The translations under genes and the position numbers were made by a program. The notes under the pieces are model-generated. The model saw only the letters and a program-made list of their open reading frames with translations, had not been told where the DNA came from and searched no databases. A stretch of 64,000 nucleotides of DNA from CAWBRT01 sp050015355 (GTDB lineage Bacteria; Acidobacteriota; Terriglobia; Terriglobales; Acidobacteriaceae). Positions 31,493 through 39,158 of this stretch are shown piece after piece. Each line of letters starts with the position of its first letter. Positions within the stretch are counted from its first letter, which is position 1. Location: positions 1-64,000 of the forward strand of contig JBEKBO010000006.1 of assembly GCA_050015355.1 (NCBI GenBank), read 5' to 3'.

Positions 31493-32131
31493 TCAGCCCT
31501 GCTTTTCCGCTGTTGCCAGAATCGCCTTCAGCGACTCGGTGATGCGAGCGAAGGCGTCGGCGGCCTGGCAAAGCAAATTCAAGGTCTCCTCGTCGTCGGG
31601 GTGGCGCCGCTGCAACAAATAGAGAGTGCTGCTCAGGATCATCAGCGGGTTATTGATTTCATGGGCGATAATGTTGACCAGCCGCGTCTTGGCTTGTAGT
31701 TCGCGGTTGCGCTGTTCGATCTCGTCCAGCCGTCGCTGATCGGTGAGATTGACGACGAAAGCCGCCCACTGCAACGGTTCACTTTGCATGCGGGTGGCGC
31801 CGACATGGCACGGCAGCCGCGAGCCGTCGCGTCGCAGATACTCTTTCTCGAAAGGGGCGCAGACGCCGAAGCTGCGCAGTTCTTCCTGGGCGCGCTCACT
31901 CAGGTCAATCTGTTCGGGCGGGGTTATGTCGCGCCAGCGCAGTTCTCCCGCCTCCAACTCGACGCGGCTGTAGCCGATCATTTGCAGAAAAGCGTCATTT
32001 GCGTCGAGGACTCGCTCATCGCTGGCGATGATCACTCCGAGATGATCGGAGTTATGCAACAGCGACAAGGATTCCAGCACGCTGTGTTTGATTCCGCGTT
32101 TTGTTGCCGTGCCCACGTGAATTTCTCTCAA
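31493..32131 (-). CDS. PAS-domain sensor with HisKA, lacking ATPase domain
   Basis: 212 residues. Residues about 20-135 are a PAS domain (HLGVIIASDERVLDANDAFL, IGYSRVELEAG, then the PAC-like FEKEYLRRDGSRLPCHVGA). Residues 140-212 are a dimerisation/phosphoacceptor domain with IIAHEINNPLMIL, i.e. the H-box with its histidine. The protein ends where a HATPase domain should begin, and the following DNA encodes nothing like one. It could be phosphorylated in trans, act as a scaffold, or be a decayed kinase. The TTG start at 32131 is tentative. Confidence 0.75.
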   Translation of the reverse strand: MREIHVGTATKRGIKHSVLESLSLLHNSDHLGVIIASDERVLDANDAFLQMIGYSRVELEAGELRWRDITPPEQIDLSERAQEELRSFGVCAPFEKEYLRRDGSRLPCHVGATRMQSEPLQWAAFVVNLTDQRRLDEIEQRNRELQAKTRLVNIIAHEINNPLMILSSTLYLLQRRHPDDEETLNLLCQAADAFARITESLKAILATAEKQG

Positions 32132-32196
32132 TAAGATTGTTGCCCGGAGAACCGCGACTGGTCAAATTCAGCAGCTTACCTCATGGTGTCGCGGGT

Positions 32197-33327
32197 TCAG
32201 TCGGCGGGGACGGTCTCGGCGACCAGCTCCGTTGCCGGGACCTTGGGCTGCGCCGGGACAACGCGAGGACTTTCGAAACGGCGCTTGAGCCGCAGGATCG
32301 GTTTTTCAAAGCCAAACCAAAGCAGGGCTGCGAAGCCGAGGGACAAAACAATTCGCACGACCACCACCGCAAGATTTCCCCAGGCTCCGTACCGCAGCAT
32401 TCGCAGTTCGAAACTGCCGATTGCGACGAAAACCAGAATGTGCGTCATGTACAGTCCGTAGCTGACAGTGCCGATTGACTTGAGCGGCCAGGCGCAAAGT
32501 ACACGGGCGTAAAGGCCGGACCCGGGTTCGGAGACAATGGCCGCAATCAGCATGCCGCCGAAGCCGAGCGCCAGGAAGGTATCGGCAAATGCGGTACCGC
32601 GATACAACATGAGCCCCACGCCGAAGAGGCCAAGCGCAATTCCGGCCAGGCCCAGCTTTCGCCATACGGGCTTGCTGAAAGCGTCCATTCTGAGCAACAC
32701 CGCGATCAGCGAACCGATGGCGAGGCCGTCAAGATGAATCAGCGTGTGGGTTGGCGTGAGCAACCCGGTATTGCAGGCTCGAATTACCGGCGAGGCCACA
32801 AATACCGCGGTCAGAACGATGGCCAGATGACGCAGAGATAGACGGCGTCCGACCGGCGCCCATGCCAGATAGAACTGCTCCTCGATGGCCAGGCTCCAAG
32901 TCGGCCCAATCGCCCCCGGCAGCGCGAGCGCAAACAGATTTTGCACAAAGAGCGCGTAGTAGAGCCAAGGCGCGGTCGAGGTGATCTGCCAGGCGTGCTG
33001 CGGATTGTGCTCCAGCAGGCAGGGCACCAGGATGTAATTCAGCAGCAGCAGCAGGACGTAAACCGGCCAGATGCGCAGGGCGCGCCGGGCATAAAAGTTA
33101 CGGAAGAAATGAGCATCTTCGCGGCCCTCGATGATGATGCCGGTGATGAGGAATCCGGAGAGGACGAAAAACAGATTCACTCCCGCCCAGCCGTACTCGG
33201 CGAAACGGCTCAGCAACCCGTCGCCGAGTTTGGTGTGACAGTGATAAAAAACGACCAGCGAAACGGCAATGCCGCGCAGCCCATCGAGGGCGGGGATGTA
33301 TTGCGGCAGCCACTGCGGGCGGCTCAA
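32197..33327 (-). CDS. Acyltransferase family 3 (OafA/YrhL-like) membrane protein
   Basis: 376 residues, TTG start behind GAGGTG. The N-terminal ALDGLRGIAVSLVVFYH supplies the catalytic His of the family; GVNLFFVLSGFLITGI and FYARRALRIWPVY follow, then WSLAIEEQFYL. Ten or so hydrophobic segments. Members O-acylate (often acetylate) sugars of lipopolysaccharide, peptidoglycan or exopolysaccharide from the membrane. There are no glycan-synthesis neighbours, so the acceptor is unknown. The last ~25 residues are a Pro/Val-rich tail. Confidence 0.88.
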   Translation of the reverse strand: MSRPQWLPQYIPALDGLRGIAVSLVVFYHCHTKLGDGLLSRFAEYGWAGVNLFFVLSGFLITGIIIEGREDAHFFRNFYARRALRIWPVYVLLLLLNYILVPCLLEHNPQHAWQITSTAPWLYYALFVQNLFALALPGAIGPTWSLAIEEQFYLAWAPVGRRLSLRHLAIVLTAVFVASPVIRACNTGLLTPTHTLIHLDGLAIGSLIAVLLRMDAFSKPVWRKLGLAGIALGLFGVGLMLYRGTAFADTFLALGFGGMLIAAIVSEPGSGLYARVLCAWPLKSIGTVSYGLYMTHILVFVAIGSFELRMLRYGAWGNLAVVVVRIVLSLGFAALLWFGFEKPILRLKRRFESPRVVPAQPKVPATELVAETVPAD

Positions 33328-33360
33328 CCGGCCACCTCATCGCGCCAGTTGCGGGGTTTC

Positions 33361-33388
33361 GGGCGAGCCCCGCTCGCGGGGGTGATTG
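33361..33388. repeat. Degenerate GCCCC palindrome
   Basis: GGGCGAGCCCCGCTCGCGGG then GGTGATTG resembles the right part of the GGGGTCCCC element; the left arm is weak. Confidence 0.35.
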
Positions 33389-33466
33389 AGCGCAGGGGAA
33401 CGCACGGTATGCGCTCGCAACCGAAAGCATGGCGGACGCGCGCCGCCAGGGTCGCGCCGGGACAGC

Positions 33467-34237
33467 TCAACGCGAGATGCCCTCTGCCGGTGAACTGGCT
33501 GTTGCGTAGAGCTTCTTCGGCATGCGGCCGGCCAGGTAGCCGAGCCTGCCGGCAATGATGCCGCACTTCATGGCCTCGGCCATCAGGATCGGGTCTTTTG
33601 CCGCCGCAATTCCGGTGTTCATCAGCACGGCATCGAAGCCGAGTTCCATCGCCAGGGTCGCGTCGGAAGGAATTCCGACACCCGCGTCCACAATCAAGGG
33701 GACGGACGTGATCATCTCCCGCAAGATCCGCAAATTGGCGACATTCTGAATGCCGAGCCCGCTGCCGATGGGCGCCCCAAGCGGCATCACGCTGCTGGCG
33801 CCGGCATCCAGCAGCCGCAGCGCAACCACCGGGTCATCCGAGGTATAAGGCAGAACCGTGAAGCCTTCCTTGACCAATACCCTGGTAGCCTCGATGGTAG
33901 CGGCGACATCCGGATACAGTGTCTTCTGATCGCCGATGACTTCGATTTTCACCCAGTCGGAAAGCCCGACTTCGCGTCCCAGGCGCGCCGTGCGGATGGC
34001 GTCGTCGGCGGTGTAACAGCCCGCCGTGTTCGGCAGCAGAAAGTATTTCTTGGGGTCGATGAAGTCGAGCAGCGATTCCTTCGAGCGGTCAAGATTGACG
34101 CGGCGGACAGCGACCGTGACCATCTCGGCGCCGCTGGCCTCCAGGGCCTTCGCGGTCTCTTCGCCGGACTTGTATTTTCCCGTACCCACAATCAAGCGGG
34201 AACGAAACGCTCTGCCAGCAATGACAAGTGAATCCAT
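33467..34237 (-). CDS. thiG: Thiazole synthase
   Basis: 256 residues from ATG 34237. It is a TIM-barrel ThiG: the N-terminal LVIAGRAFRSRLIVGTGKY, then VTVAVRRVNLD, NTAGCYTADDAIRTARL, KIEVIGD and VDAGVGIPSDA. The Schiff-base lysine lies in VKIEVIGD. ThiG joins deoxyxylulose phosphate, dehydroglycine and the ThiS thiocarboxylate to form the thiazole of thiamine. It is not next to thiS (19972-20232), and no TPP riboswitch is seen upstream. Alternative upstream starts have no family resemblance. Confidence 0.93.
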   Translation of the reverse strand: MDSLVIAGRAFRSRLIVGTGKYKSGEETAKALEASGAEMVTVAVRRVNLDRSKESLLDFIDPKKYFLLPNTAGCYTADDAIRTARLGREVGLSDWVKIEVIGDQKTLYPDVAATIEATRVLVKEGFTVLPYTSDDPVVALRLLDAGASSVMPLGAPIGSGLGIQNVANLRILREMITSVPLIVDAGVGIPSDATLAMELGFDAVLMNTGIAAAKDPILMAEAMKCGIIAGRLGYLAGRMPKKLYATASSPAEGISR

Positions 34238-34542
34238 ACCATTATTGTAAGACCTCGCACCGGGAATGGTGTAAACCTCGTCACATCTGGTTGTGACGTG
34301 CAAGGAAAGCCTTGTCTCTGGCGGGAACTGCCTTCAATCTTTGTGGGATACATGCGGAGGCAGCCGCCTCTTCGAACCCACATTAGCAACTGCGGCAAAG
34401 GCGAGCCACCCGACGAATCCCCTCAGGGGCTAAAGCCAGCATTCTTATTGGCGTTCTGGACGGCGCGCTGAAGCCGCGCCCCTTCAAAGAACTGTTTATG
34501 AAACATGCCCCAGGATGGGGCACCCATCGAACTTCGCGCTTG
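34238..34542. other. Gene-free region with the inverted 85-bp repeat
   Basis: The main content is the repeat at 34419-34503, the inverted partner of 1091-1175. I looked for a TPP riboswitch upstream of thiG and saw none. No gene is present. Confidence 0.5.
34419..34503. repeat. 85-bp repeat, inverted partner of 1091-1175
   Basis: CCCCTCAGGGGCTAAAGCC at one end and CTTCAAAGAACTGTTTATGA at the other are the reverse complement of the copy at 1091-1175. Confidence 0.7.
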
Positions 34543-36345
34543 CTAGGCGGCCTCACGGGCTTCCAGCAGCGCCGGTTCGGCGTAGAGCAGTTCGATCTGC
34601 GCGCGGTAGCGGGCTTCCAGCTCGCGCCGGCGCAGCTTGAGCGTGGGAGTCAGGGTGCCGTCGGCGATGGTGGGCTGCTCGGGAAGCAGCAGGAACTTCT
34701 TAATCTGCTCAAAGCGGGCCAAGTCCCGGTTCAAGCCGCCGATAATTTCCTCGTAAAGGGCGTGGACTTTTGCGTCCGCCACCAGTTCTTCGCGCGAGTT
34801 GAAGGCGACGCCATGCTGCTTTGCCCAGTCTTCCAGGGTGGGGAAGGCCGGTACGATGAGTGCGGCCGGGAAGCGCCGCCGGTCGCCAATCAGGGCGGCT
34901 TCGCTGACCAGCGGATTGCTCTTCAGGCGATTCTCGATGGGCTGCGGGGCGATGAACTTGCCGCCCGAGGTTTTGATCAGGTTCTTCTTGCGATCGGTGA
35001 CCGACAGGAAGCCATCTTCATCCAGCGAGCCGATGTCGCCGGTCTTGAACCATTCTCCGGCAAATGCGTTTTGCGTCTCCTCAGGCAGGTGCCAGTAACC
35101 CTGGAACACCGAGGGAGCGCGCACGATGATTTCGCCGTCATCGGCAACTCTCACTTCCACGCCGTTGAGCGGTTTGCCGACGGTTCCGGCCCGGAACGAC
35201 TGCGGCGTGTTGACGGCGACGACCGGCGAAGTTTCGGTTAGTCCGTAGCCCTCCATGACGGGCAGCCCGATGCCGGCAAACCACTCCGCCAGCTCGATTC
35301 CGAGCGGGGCTCCGCCGGAGATGATGGTTCGCACGCGTCCTCCCATGCCCTTTCGAACCTTGGAGAAGACCAGCCTGTCGGCAATGTGCCAGGCGACGGA
35401 GCGCGGAGTGCGTCCGGCAACGGTTTCGGGCAGGTGGCGTCTGGCCACGGTCATCGCCCAATCATAGAGCTTGCGTCGCGGACCGCTACCCACACGGAGC
35501 TGCACCTGGTTGTGAATCTTTTCCAGGACGCGCGGCACCGCAACTAAAACCGTCGGACGAACCTGCTGTAGCGCTTGCGGCATATCTTCAAGGCGGGAGC
35601 AATATGCGACGGTCACGCCGCGGTACATCAAAGCCGTGTCGCAATGGCGGGCGGTGATGTGCGACAGCGGCAGGAACGAGACTACCGAATCGTTGCCGCT
35701 GATCTCGAAGTGCTCGAGAGAAACGGCGATATTCGAAGCCAGGTTGCGATGCGACAGCATAACGCCCTTGGGCGTTCCCGTGGTTCCCGAGGTGTAAATG
35801 AGGGTGGCCAACTGGGTGGGAGCGATTTGCCGTCCGCGGCGGTCGAATTCCAGGTCGCGTCTCTCCGGACCTCGCTTCATGATCACTTGCATCTGGCCGG
35901 CTTCCGCGGGCAAAATGCCGCCGGGCTCGTCCATCAGCACGAGGTGCTCGACGCGCGTCTCGGAGAGCAGCGGGAGAACCTTATGCAGTTGCGCCGCGGA
36001 CGAGACGAAAAGAACCCGCGTCTCCGAATCCCGCAGAATGTAGGCGCATTGATCGGCGGTCTGAGTCGGGTAGATCGGCACCACCACCGCGCCCGTCATC
36101 ATGGCCGCGAAATCCGCTATCGCCCACTCAGGGCGGTTCTCGGCGAGGATGGCCACGCGATCGCCCGGCGCCAACCCGCGGGCTCGAAGCCAGGCAGCGA
36201 CGGCTGCCACGCGCCGGTACAGCTCCCGAGAGGAGAGTGGCAGCCAAACTCCACGCTGTTCATAGAGGATTGCACGGGGAGCGTTGCGATCGACGATGGT
36301 GAAAAATATGTCGGCGAGAGTGGCGGGTGTTGGGATTGGGAACAT
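34543..36345 (-). CDS. AMP-dependent long-chain acyl-CoA synthetase
   Basis: 600 residues. Adenylate-forming enzyme motifs are present: YTSGTTGTPKGVMLSH (ATP/AMP loop), GYGLTETSPVV, and KTGDIGSLDEDGFLSVTDRK with the hinge and the catalytic KTSGGK lysine region. The length and motifs fit the long-chain fatty acid ligase (FadD15-like) group, which activates fatty acids with CoA via an acyl-AMP. It is monocistronic. The chain-length preference is not readable. Confidence 0.9.
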   Translation of the reverse strand: MFPIPTPATLADIFFTIVDRNAPRAILYEQRGVWLPLSSRELYRRVAAVAAWLRARGLAPGDRVAILAENRPEWAIADFAAMMTGAVVVPIYPTQTADQCAYILRDSETRVLFVSSAAQLHKVLPLLSETRVEHLVLMDEPGGILPAEAGQMQVIMKRGPERRDLEFDRRGRQIAPTQLATLIYTSGTTGTPKGVMLSHRNLASNIAVSLEHFEISGNDSVVSFLPLSHITARHCDTALMYRGVTVAYCSRLEDMPQALQQVRPTVLVAVPRVLEKIHNQVQLRVGSGPRRKLYDWAMTVARRHLPETVAGRTPRSVAWHIADRLVFSKVRKGMGGRVRTIISGGAPLGIELAEWFAGIGLPVMEGYGLTETSPVVAVNTPQSFRAGTVGKPLNGVEVRVADDGEIIVRAPSVFQGYWHLPEETQNAFAGEWFKTGDIGSLDEDGFLSVTDRKKNLIKTSGGKFIAPQPIENRLKSNPLVSEAALIGDRRRFPAALIVPAFPTLEDWAKQHGVAFNSREELVADAKVHALYEEIIGGLNRDLARFEQIKKFLLLPEQPTIADGTLTPTLKLRRRELEARYRAQIELLYAEPALLEAREAA

Positions 36346-36566
36346 GGTCTGGGGCCCCGGACATCGCCGCCATTGCCGACGGCTAAGTGCCTGACATGAT
36401 GAGATGACAGTTGCCGGAATTTGGCAGCTCTGCCGAGCAGATATTTAGGGCAGTGCTCAACGCCGCGCAATAGGCGCTGCCATCCACGCTCGATCCGCAG
36501 TGGCGATGCTGGTGGAAGTGACAGTTGGCCGATATTAGGAGTATGCTGCCGTGCGAGGTGTTACAT

Positions 36567-37121
36567 ATGAGAGCCTTGCGAATCAGTGTTGCGGTTGTAG
36601 TGTTCATCGCTCTGGTTAGCTTGGCGCAAGCGCAACAGGCTGCTCAGGCCGCGTTACCGACGCCGTCTGTCAAAGTCGGAGAGATGGCGCCCGATTTCAC
36701 TCTGAAAGATCAGAATGGGAAGATGATTTCTCTGCATGACTTCAAGGGGAAGCAGAACGTGGCTCTGGCGTTTTACGTCTTTGCGTTTTCGCCGAATTGA
36801 ACCAAGGAAGCGCAGAGCTTCCAGCAGAATTTGCAGAAGCTGGGAGTTTCCAACACCCAGGTCCTGGGTGTCACCATGGATGGATTTTTTGCCAATAAAG
36901 CCTGGACGGATCAACTGGGCACCAACTTCCCAATGCTGAGCGACATAGGTGGCGAGACCACCCGGCGCTATGGCATCTTCAACCCGCAGACCAAGGCTGC
37001 GCGGCGGGCAACATTCCTCATCGACAAAAGCGGAAAGATTCTCGAGATTATGCTCGACCAAGATGCGCTGGACCCGGCCAACGCGGTTGCCGCTTGCGAA
37101 CGGCACAAGTTGAAAGAATAG
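36567..37121 (+). CDS. Probable selenocysteine peroxiredoxin (in-frame UGA as Sec78)
   Basis: 184 residues if UGA at 36798-36800 is read as selenocysteine. ATG 36567 follows GAGGTG; a signal peptide (about 1-22, ending SLAQAQ) suggests export. Residues 34-75 (VGEMAPDFTLKDQNGKMISL, then FYVFAFSPN) and 79-184 (TKEAQSFQQNLQKLG, VTMDGFFANKAW, RATFLIDKSGKI) are two halves of one AhpC/TSA peroxiredoxin in the same frame. The UGA falls exactly where the peroxidatic Cys belongs (FSPN-X-TKE). A hairpin 18 bases downstream fits the bacterial SECIS pattern. Conventional annotation would call two fragments or a pseudogene. The sel genes are not in the window. Confidence 0.82.
36818..36846 (+). promoter_or_regulatory. 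Candidate bacterial SECIS element
   Basis: CTTCCAGC (36818-36825) pairs with GCTGGGAG (36839-36846) over 8 pairs (one G-U). The 13-base loop AGAATTTGCAGAA has G in second place. The loop begins 25 bases after the UGA, inside the 16-37 window and loop size given for bacterial SECIS. An overlapping 6-pair hairpin (GGAAGC 36806-36811 / GCTTCC 36817-36822) competes with it. Confidence 0.6.
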
Positions 37122-37137
37122 TAAGGTTTCGCAAAGG

Positions 37138-37161
37138 AAGGGCCTGTCGCCAGGCCCTTTT
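37138..37161 (+). terminator. Rho-independent terminator after the peroxiredoxin gene
   Basis: AAGGGCCTG (37138-37146) and CAGGCCCTT (37151-37159) pair perfectly around TCGC and are followed by TTAATTT. It is 16 bp past the stop codon, which shows transcription is meant to run through the UGA. Confidence 0.85.
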
Positions 37162-37181
37162 AATTTGCTTCCACGCCTGAG

Positions 37182-37298
37182 AGGCCGCGGAAAAACAGGT
37201 TGCAGGTGAAGCGAGCCCACAAGTTCTTGCGCAAGGGAACTTGAGGTGCCTACATCAAGCGCCTCGCTCGATGCTTCGGCGCGTTTTTCCGCAGCCTG
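37182..37298. repeat. Inverted-repeat element with GGCTGCGGAAAAAC-like ends
   Basis: AGGCCGCGGAAAAACAGG at the left pairs with GTTTTTCCGCAGCCT at the right, about 117 bp. The ends resemble those of the 31303-31454 element but the interior differs. Confidence 0.6.
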
Positions 37299-37370
37299 GC
37301 TGATCCGCGCGAGGTGGAACCGCCGCTCGATGCAGGGATGCATTACACTATCGTGCTCAGGAGCACTCCC

Positions 37371-38774
37371 ATGCAAACGTCACTCACTCGGCTCACTCTG
37401 GCCGAGGCTGCCGAACAGGTGAAACGGCGGGAGATTTCGCCCGTCGAACTGACGAAGGCTTGCCTGTCGCTAATCGAGCAGTACAACCCGGTTCTCAACG
37501 CTTTTATTACGGTTACCGCCGAAAGCGCGCTGAGCGAAGCCGCCGAAGCCGAACGCGAGATCCAGAGCGGCCACTGGCGCGGCCCGCTGCATGGCATTCC
37601 GGTGGGGCTGAAAGATATTATCGACCAGAAGGATGTGCCCACCACGGCCGGCAGCGCGGTGCTGAAGGATACCGTTGCCGTCGAAGATGCGGAAGTGACG
37701 CGCAGACTCAGGGAAGCCGGCGCCGTGCTGATCGGCAAGCTTAACCTGCACGAGTTTGCCTACGGAGGCAGCGGGATCATCAGCTATTTCGGTGCCGTGC
37801 GCAACCCCTGGGATACGACGCGAATCACCGGCGGGTCGTCTTCGGGGGCGGCGGCGGCGGTCGCCACCGGCATGTGCTTCGCAGCGATCGGTACCGATAC
37901 GGCAGGGTCGATTCGGCTGCCGGCGGCGTTCTGCGGGATTGTCGGGTTGAAACCGAGTTTCGGGCTGGTGAGCCGGCGCGGGGTGTTCCCGCTGTCGCTG
38001 TCGTTCGATCATGTCGGCCCGATGACGCGCACGGTGGAGGATGCGGCGATCGTGCTGGATGCCATCGCGGGTTACGATCCGGCAGATCCCGGCAGCCGCC
38101 AGTCCTCCAATTCCAGCTATCGGGAAGCGATACATCGCAGTACGACCGACCTCCGTGTGGGCATCGCAACCGAACATTTCTGCGAGGGCACCGAGCCGAA
38201 GATCGAATCGGAGCTGCGCATCGGGGTGGCTCGCATCACCGCTCCCCGTACCTCGTCGATTTGCGACATCAAGGTTCCGATTGACGAAGATCGGACGGTC
38301 CACCTCTACGAGGCGTATCAGTATCACGAGCAGTTCCTTGCGGAATACCGCGACCAGTATGATCCGCAGACGTTGCAGCGCATTCTCCAGGGCAAGGACA
38401 TTACCGAGGAGCAATACCGCGCAGCGAGGTGCAGTCTGGATGCATTGCGCCGCCGGAGCGCCGAGGTTCTCCGCGACGTAGACATACTGATTACGCCCAC
38501 CGTCCCGATCTCGCCGCCGACGATTGCGGAGCTGCAGTCGGGGCTGCCGGAGTTGCGGAAGCGCGAGTTGGTCATGCTGCGCAACACGCGCCCGTTCAAC
38601 GTGCTGGGGCTGCCGTCCATTACCGTGCCGTGCGGATTCACCACCGACGGCATGCCGGTGGGCATGCAGATCAGCGCGGCGCCGGGCGCAGATCGGAAGG
38701 TGCTGGCGATTGCGCACCAGTTCGAGCAGCGCACCGAATGGCACCGCCGCGTACCGCGCGTGCTGGAATCGTAG
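37371..38774 (+). CDS. Amidase signature family hydrolase
   Basis: 467 residues from ATG 37371, behind AGGAG at seven bases. The amidase-signature triad is visible: Lys in GIPVGLKDIID, cis-Ser in GGSSSGAAAAVATG and the nucleophilic Ser in GTDTAGSIRLPAAFCG. It is similar to GatA, the glutaminase subunit of the Asp/Glu-tRNA amidotransferase, but no gatB or gatC is nearby, so a stand-alone amidase (substrate unknown) is more likely. The middle region (about 255-330) is divergent. Confidence 0.88.
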   Translation: MQTSLTRLTLAEAAEQVKRREISPVELTKACLSLIEQYNPVLNAFITVTAESALSEAAEAEREIQSGHWRGPLHGIPVGLKDIIDQKDVPTTAGSAVLKDTVAVEDAEVTRRLREAGAVLIGKLNLHEFAYGGSGIISYFGAVRNPWDTTRITGGSSSGAAAAVATGMCFAAIGTDTAGSIRLPAAFCGIVGLKPSFGLVSRRGVFPLSLSFDHVGPMTRTVEDAAIVLDAIAGYDPADPGSRQSSNSSYREAIHRSTTDLRVGIATEHFCEGTEPKIESELRIGVARITAPRTSSICDIKVPIDEDRTVHLYEAYQYHEQFLAEYRDQYDPQTLQRILQGKDITEEQYRAARCSLDALRRRSAEVLRDVDILITPTVPISPPTIAELQSGLPELRKRELVMLRNTRPFNVLGLPSITVPCGFTTDGMPVGMQISAAPGADRKVLAIAHQFEQRTEWHRRVPRVLES

Positions 38775-38819
38775 CGCTCTGTCCAGAGGGTGGGTCAATT
38801 GCGGATGCGCAGTTCAAGA

Positions 38820-38899
38820 AACTACCCCACGTTAGCCCCAGTCACCCCAACGAGCCGAGCCTCGTCGGGGACCCCGACGCGGGCGAACGAGGGGCACCC
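38820..38899. repeat. CTACCCCACGTTAGCC repeat with nested palindrome
   Basis: AACTACCCCACGTTAGCCCC, nested CACCCCAACGAGCC...CGGGGACCCCGA (38842-38877), then GGGCGAACGAGGGGCACCC. Confidence 0.75.
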
Positions 38900-38918
38900 G
38901 GCTGTCCCATCATGTCGC

Positions 38919-39000
38919 ATGTCATCCTGAGCGAGCCGGGGTCCCCGGCGAAGGCCGCTTTTGCCATCGCTGGGGTGGGGAAGCGAAGGATCCATGTATT
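38919..39000. repeat. TCATCCTGAGCG repeat interrupted by a GGGGTCCCC palindrome
   Basis: GTCATCCTGAGCG is followed by AGCCGGGGTCCCCGGCGAAG...GCTGGGGTGGGG and then resumes with AAGCGAAGGATCC. Removing the middle (38934-38980) restores the uninterrupted repeat seen at 726-757. Confidence 0.75.
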
Positions 39001-39158
39001 ACAAACCAAATACATAGATTCTTCGTTCGCTGCGCTCGCTCAGAATGACACTTCAAAGGACTATTGCGCGAACTTCCGGGACGCGATCCTATGCCGCTCG
39101 CGATAGACTTACTGATACCCCCGGCGGGCGCGTCCTGCGAGTGTCGTGAGCTCTTGCT

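Larger units (their letters stand above)
38775..39158. other. Gene-free region with nested repeats
   Basis: It holds a CTACCCCACGTTAGCC repeat with a nested palindrome (38820-38899) and a TCATCCTGAGCG repeat split by another palindrome (38919-39000), then an AGCGAGCGCAGCGAACGAAG-type arm near 39018-39050. No gene is seen. Confidence 0.6.

Noticed and set aside
34238..34542. TPP riboswitch upstream of thiG
   Set aside because: I could not find the conserved CUGAGA or ACCUGAU-type boxes; the space is taken by a dispersed repeat.
36567..37121. Reading the peroxiredoxin as a pseudogene with a nonsense mutation
   Set aside because: The only defect is a UGA exactly at the catalytic Cys, both halves are well conserved, and a SECIS-like hairpin and terminator are in place; selenocysteine explains this better.
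37470..38798. 442-residue open frame opposite the amidase
   Set aside because: Low-complexity Arg/His-rich translation; the amidase on the other strand has all catalytic motifs.
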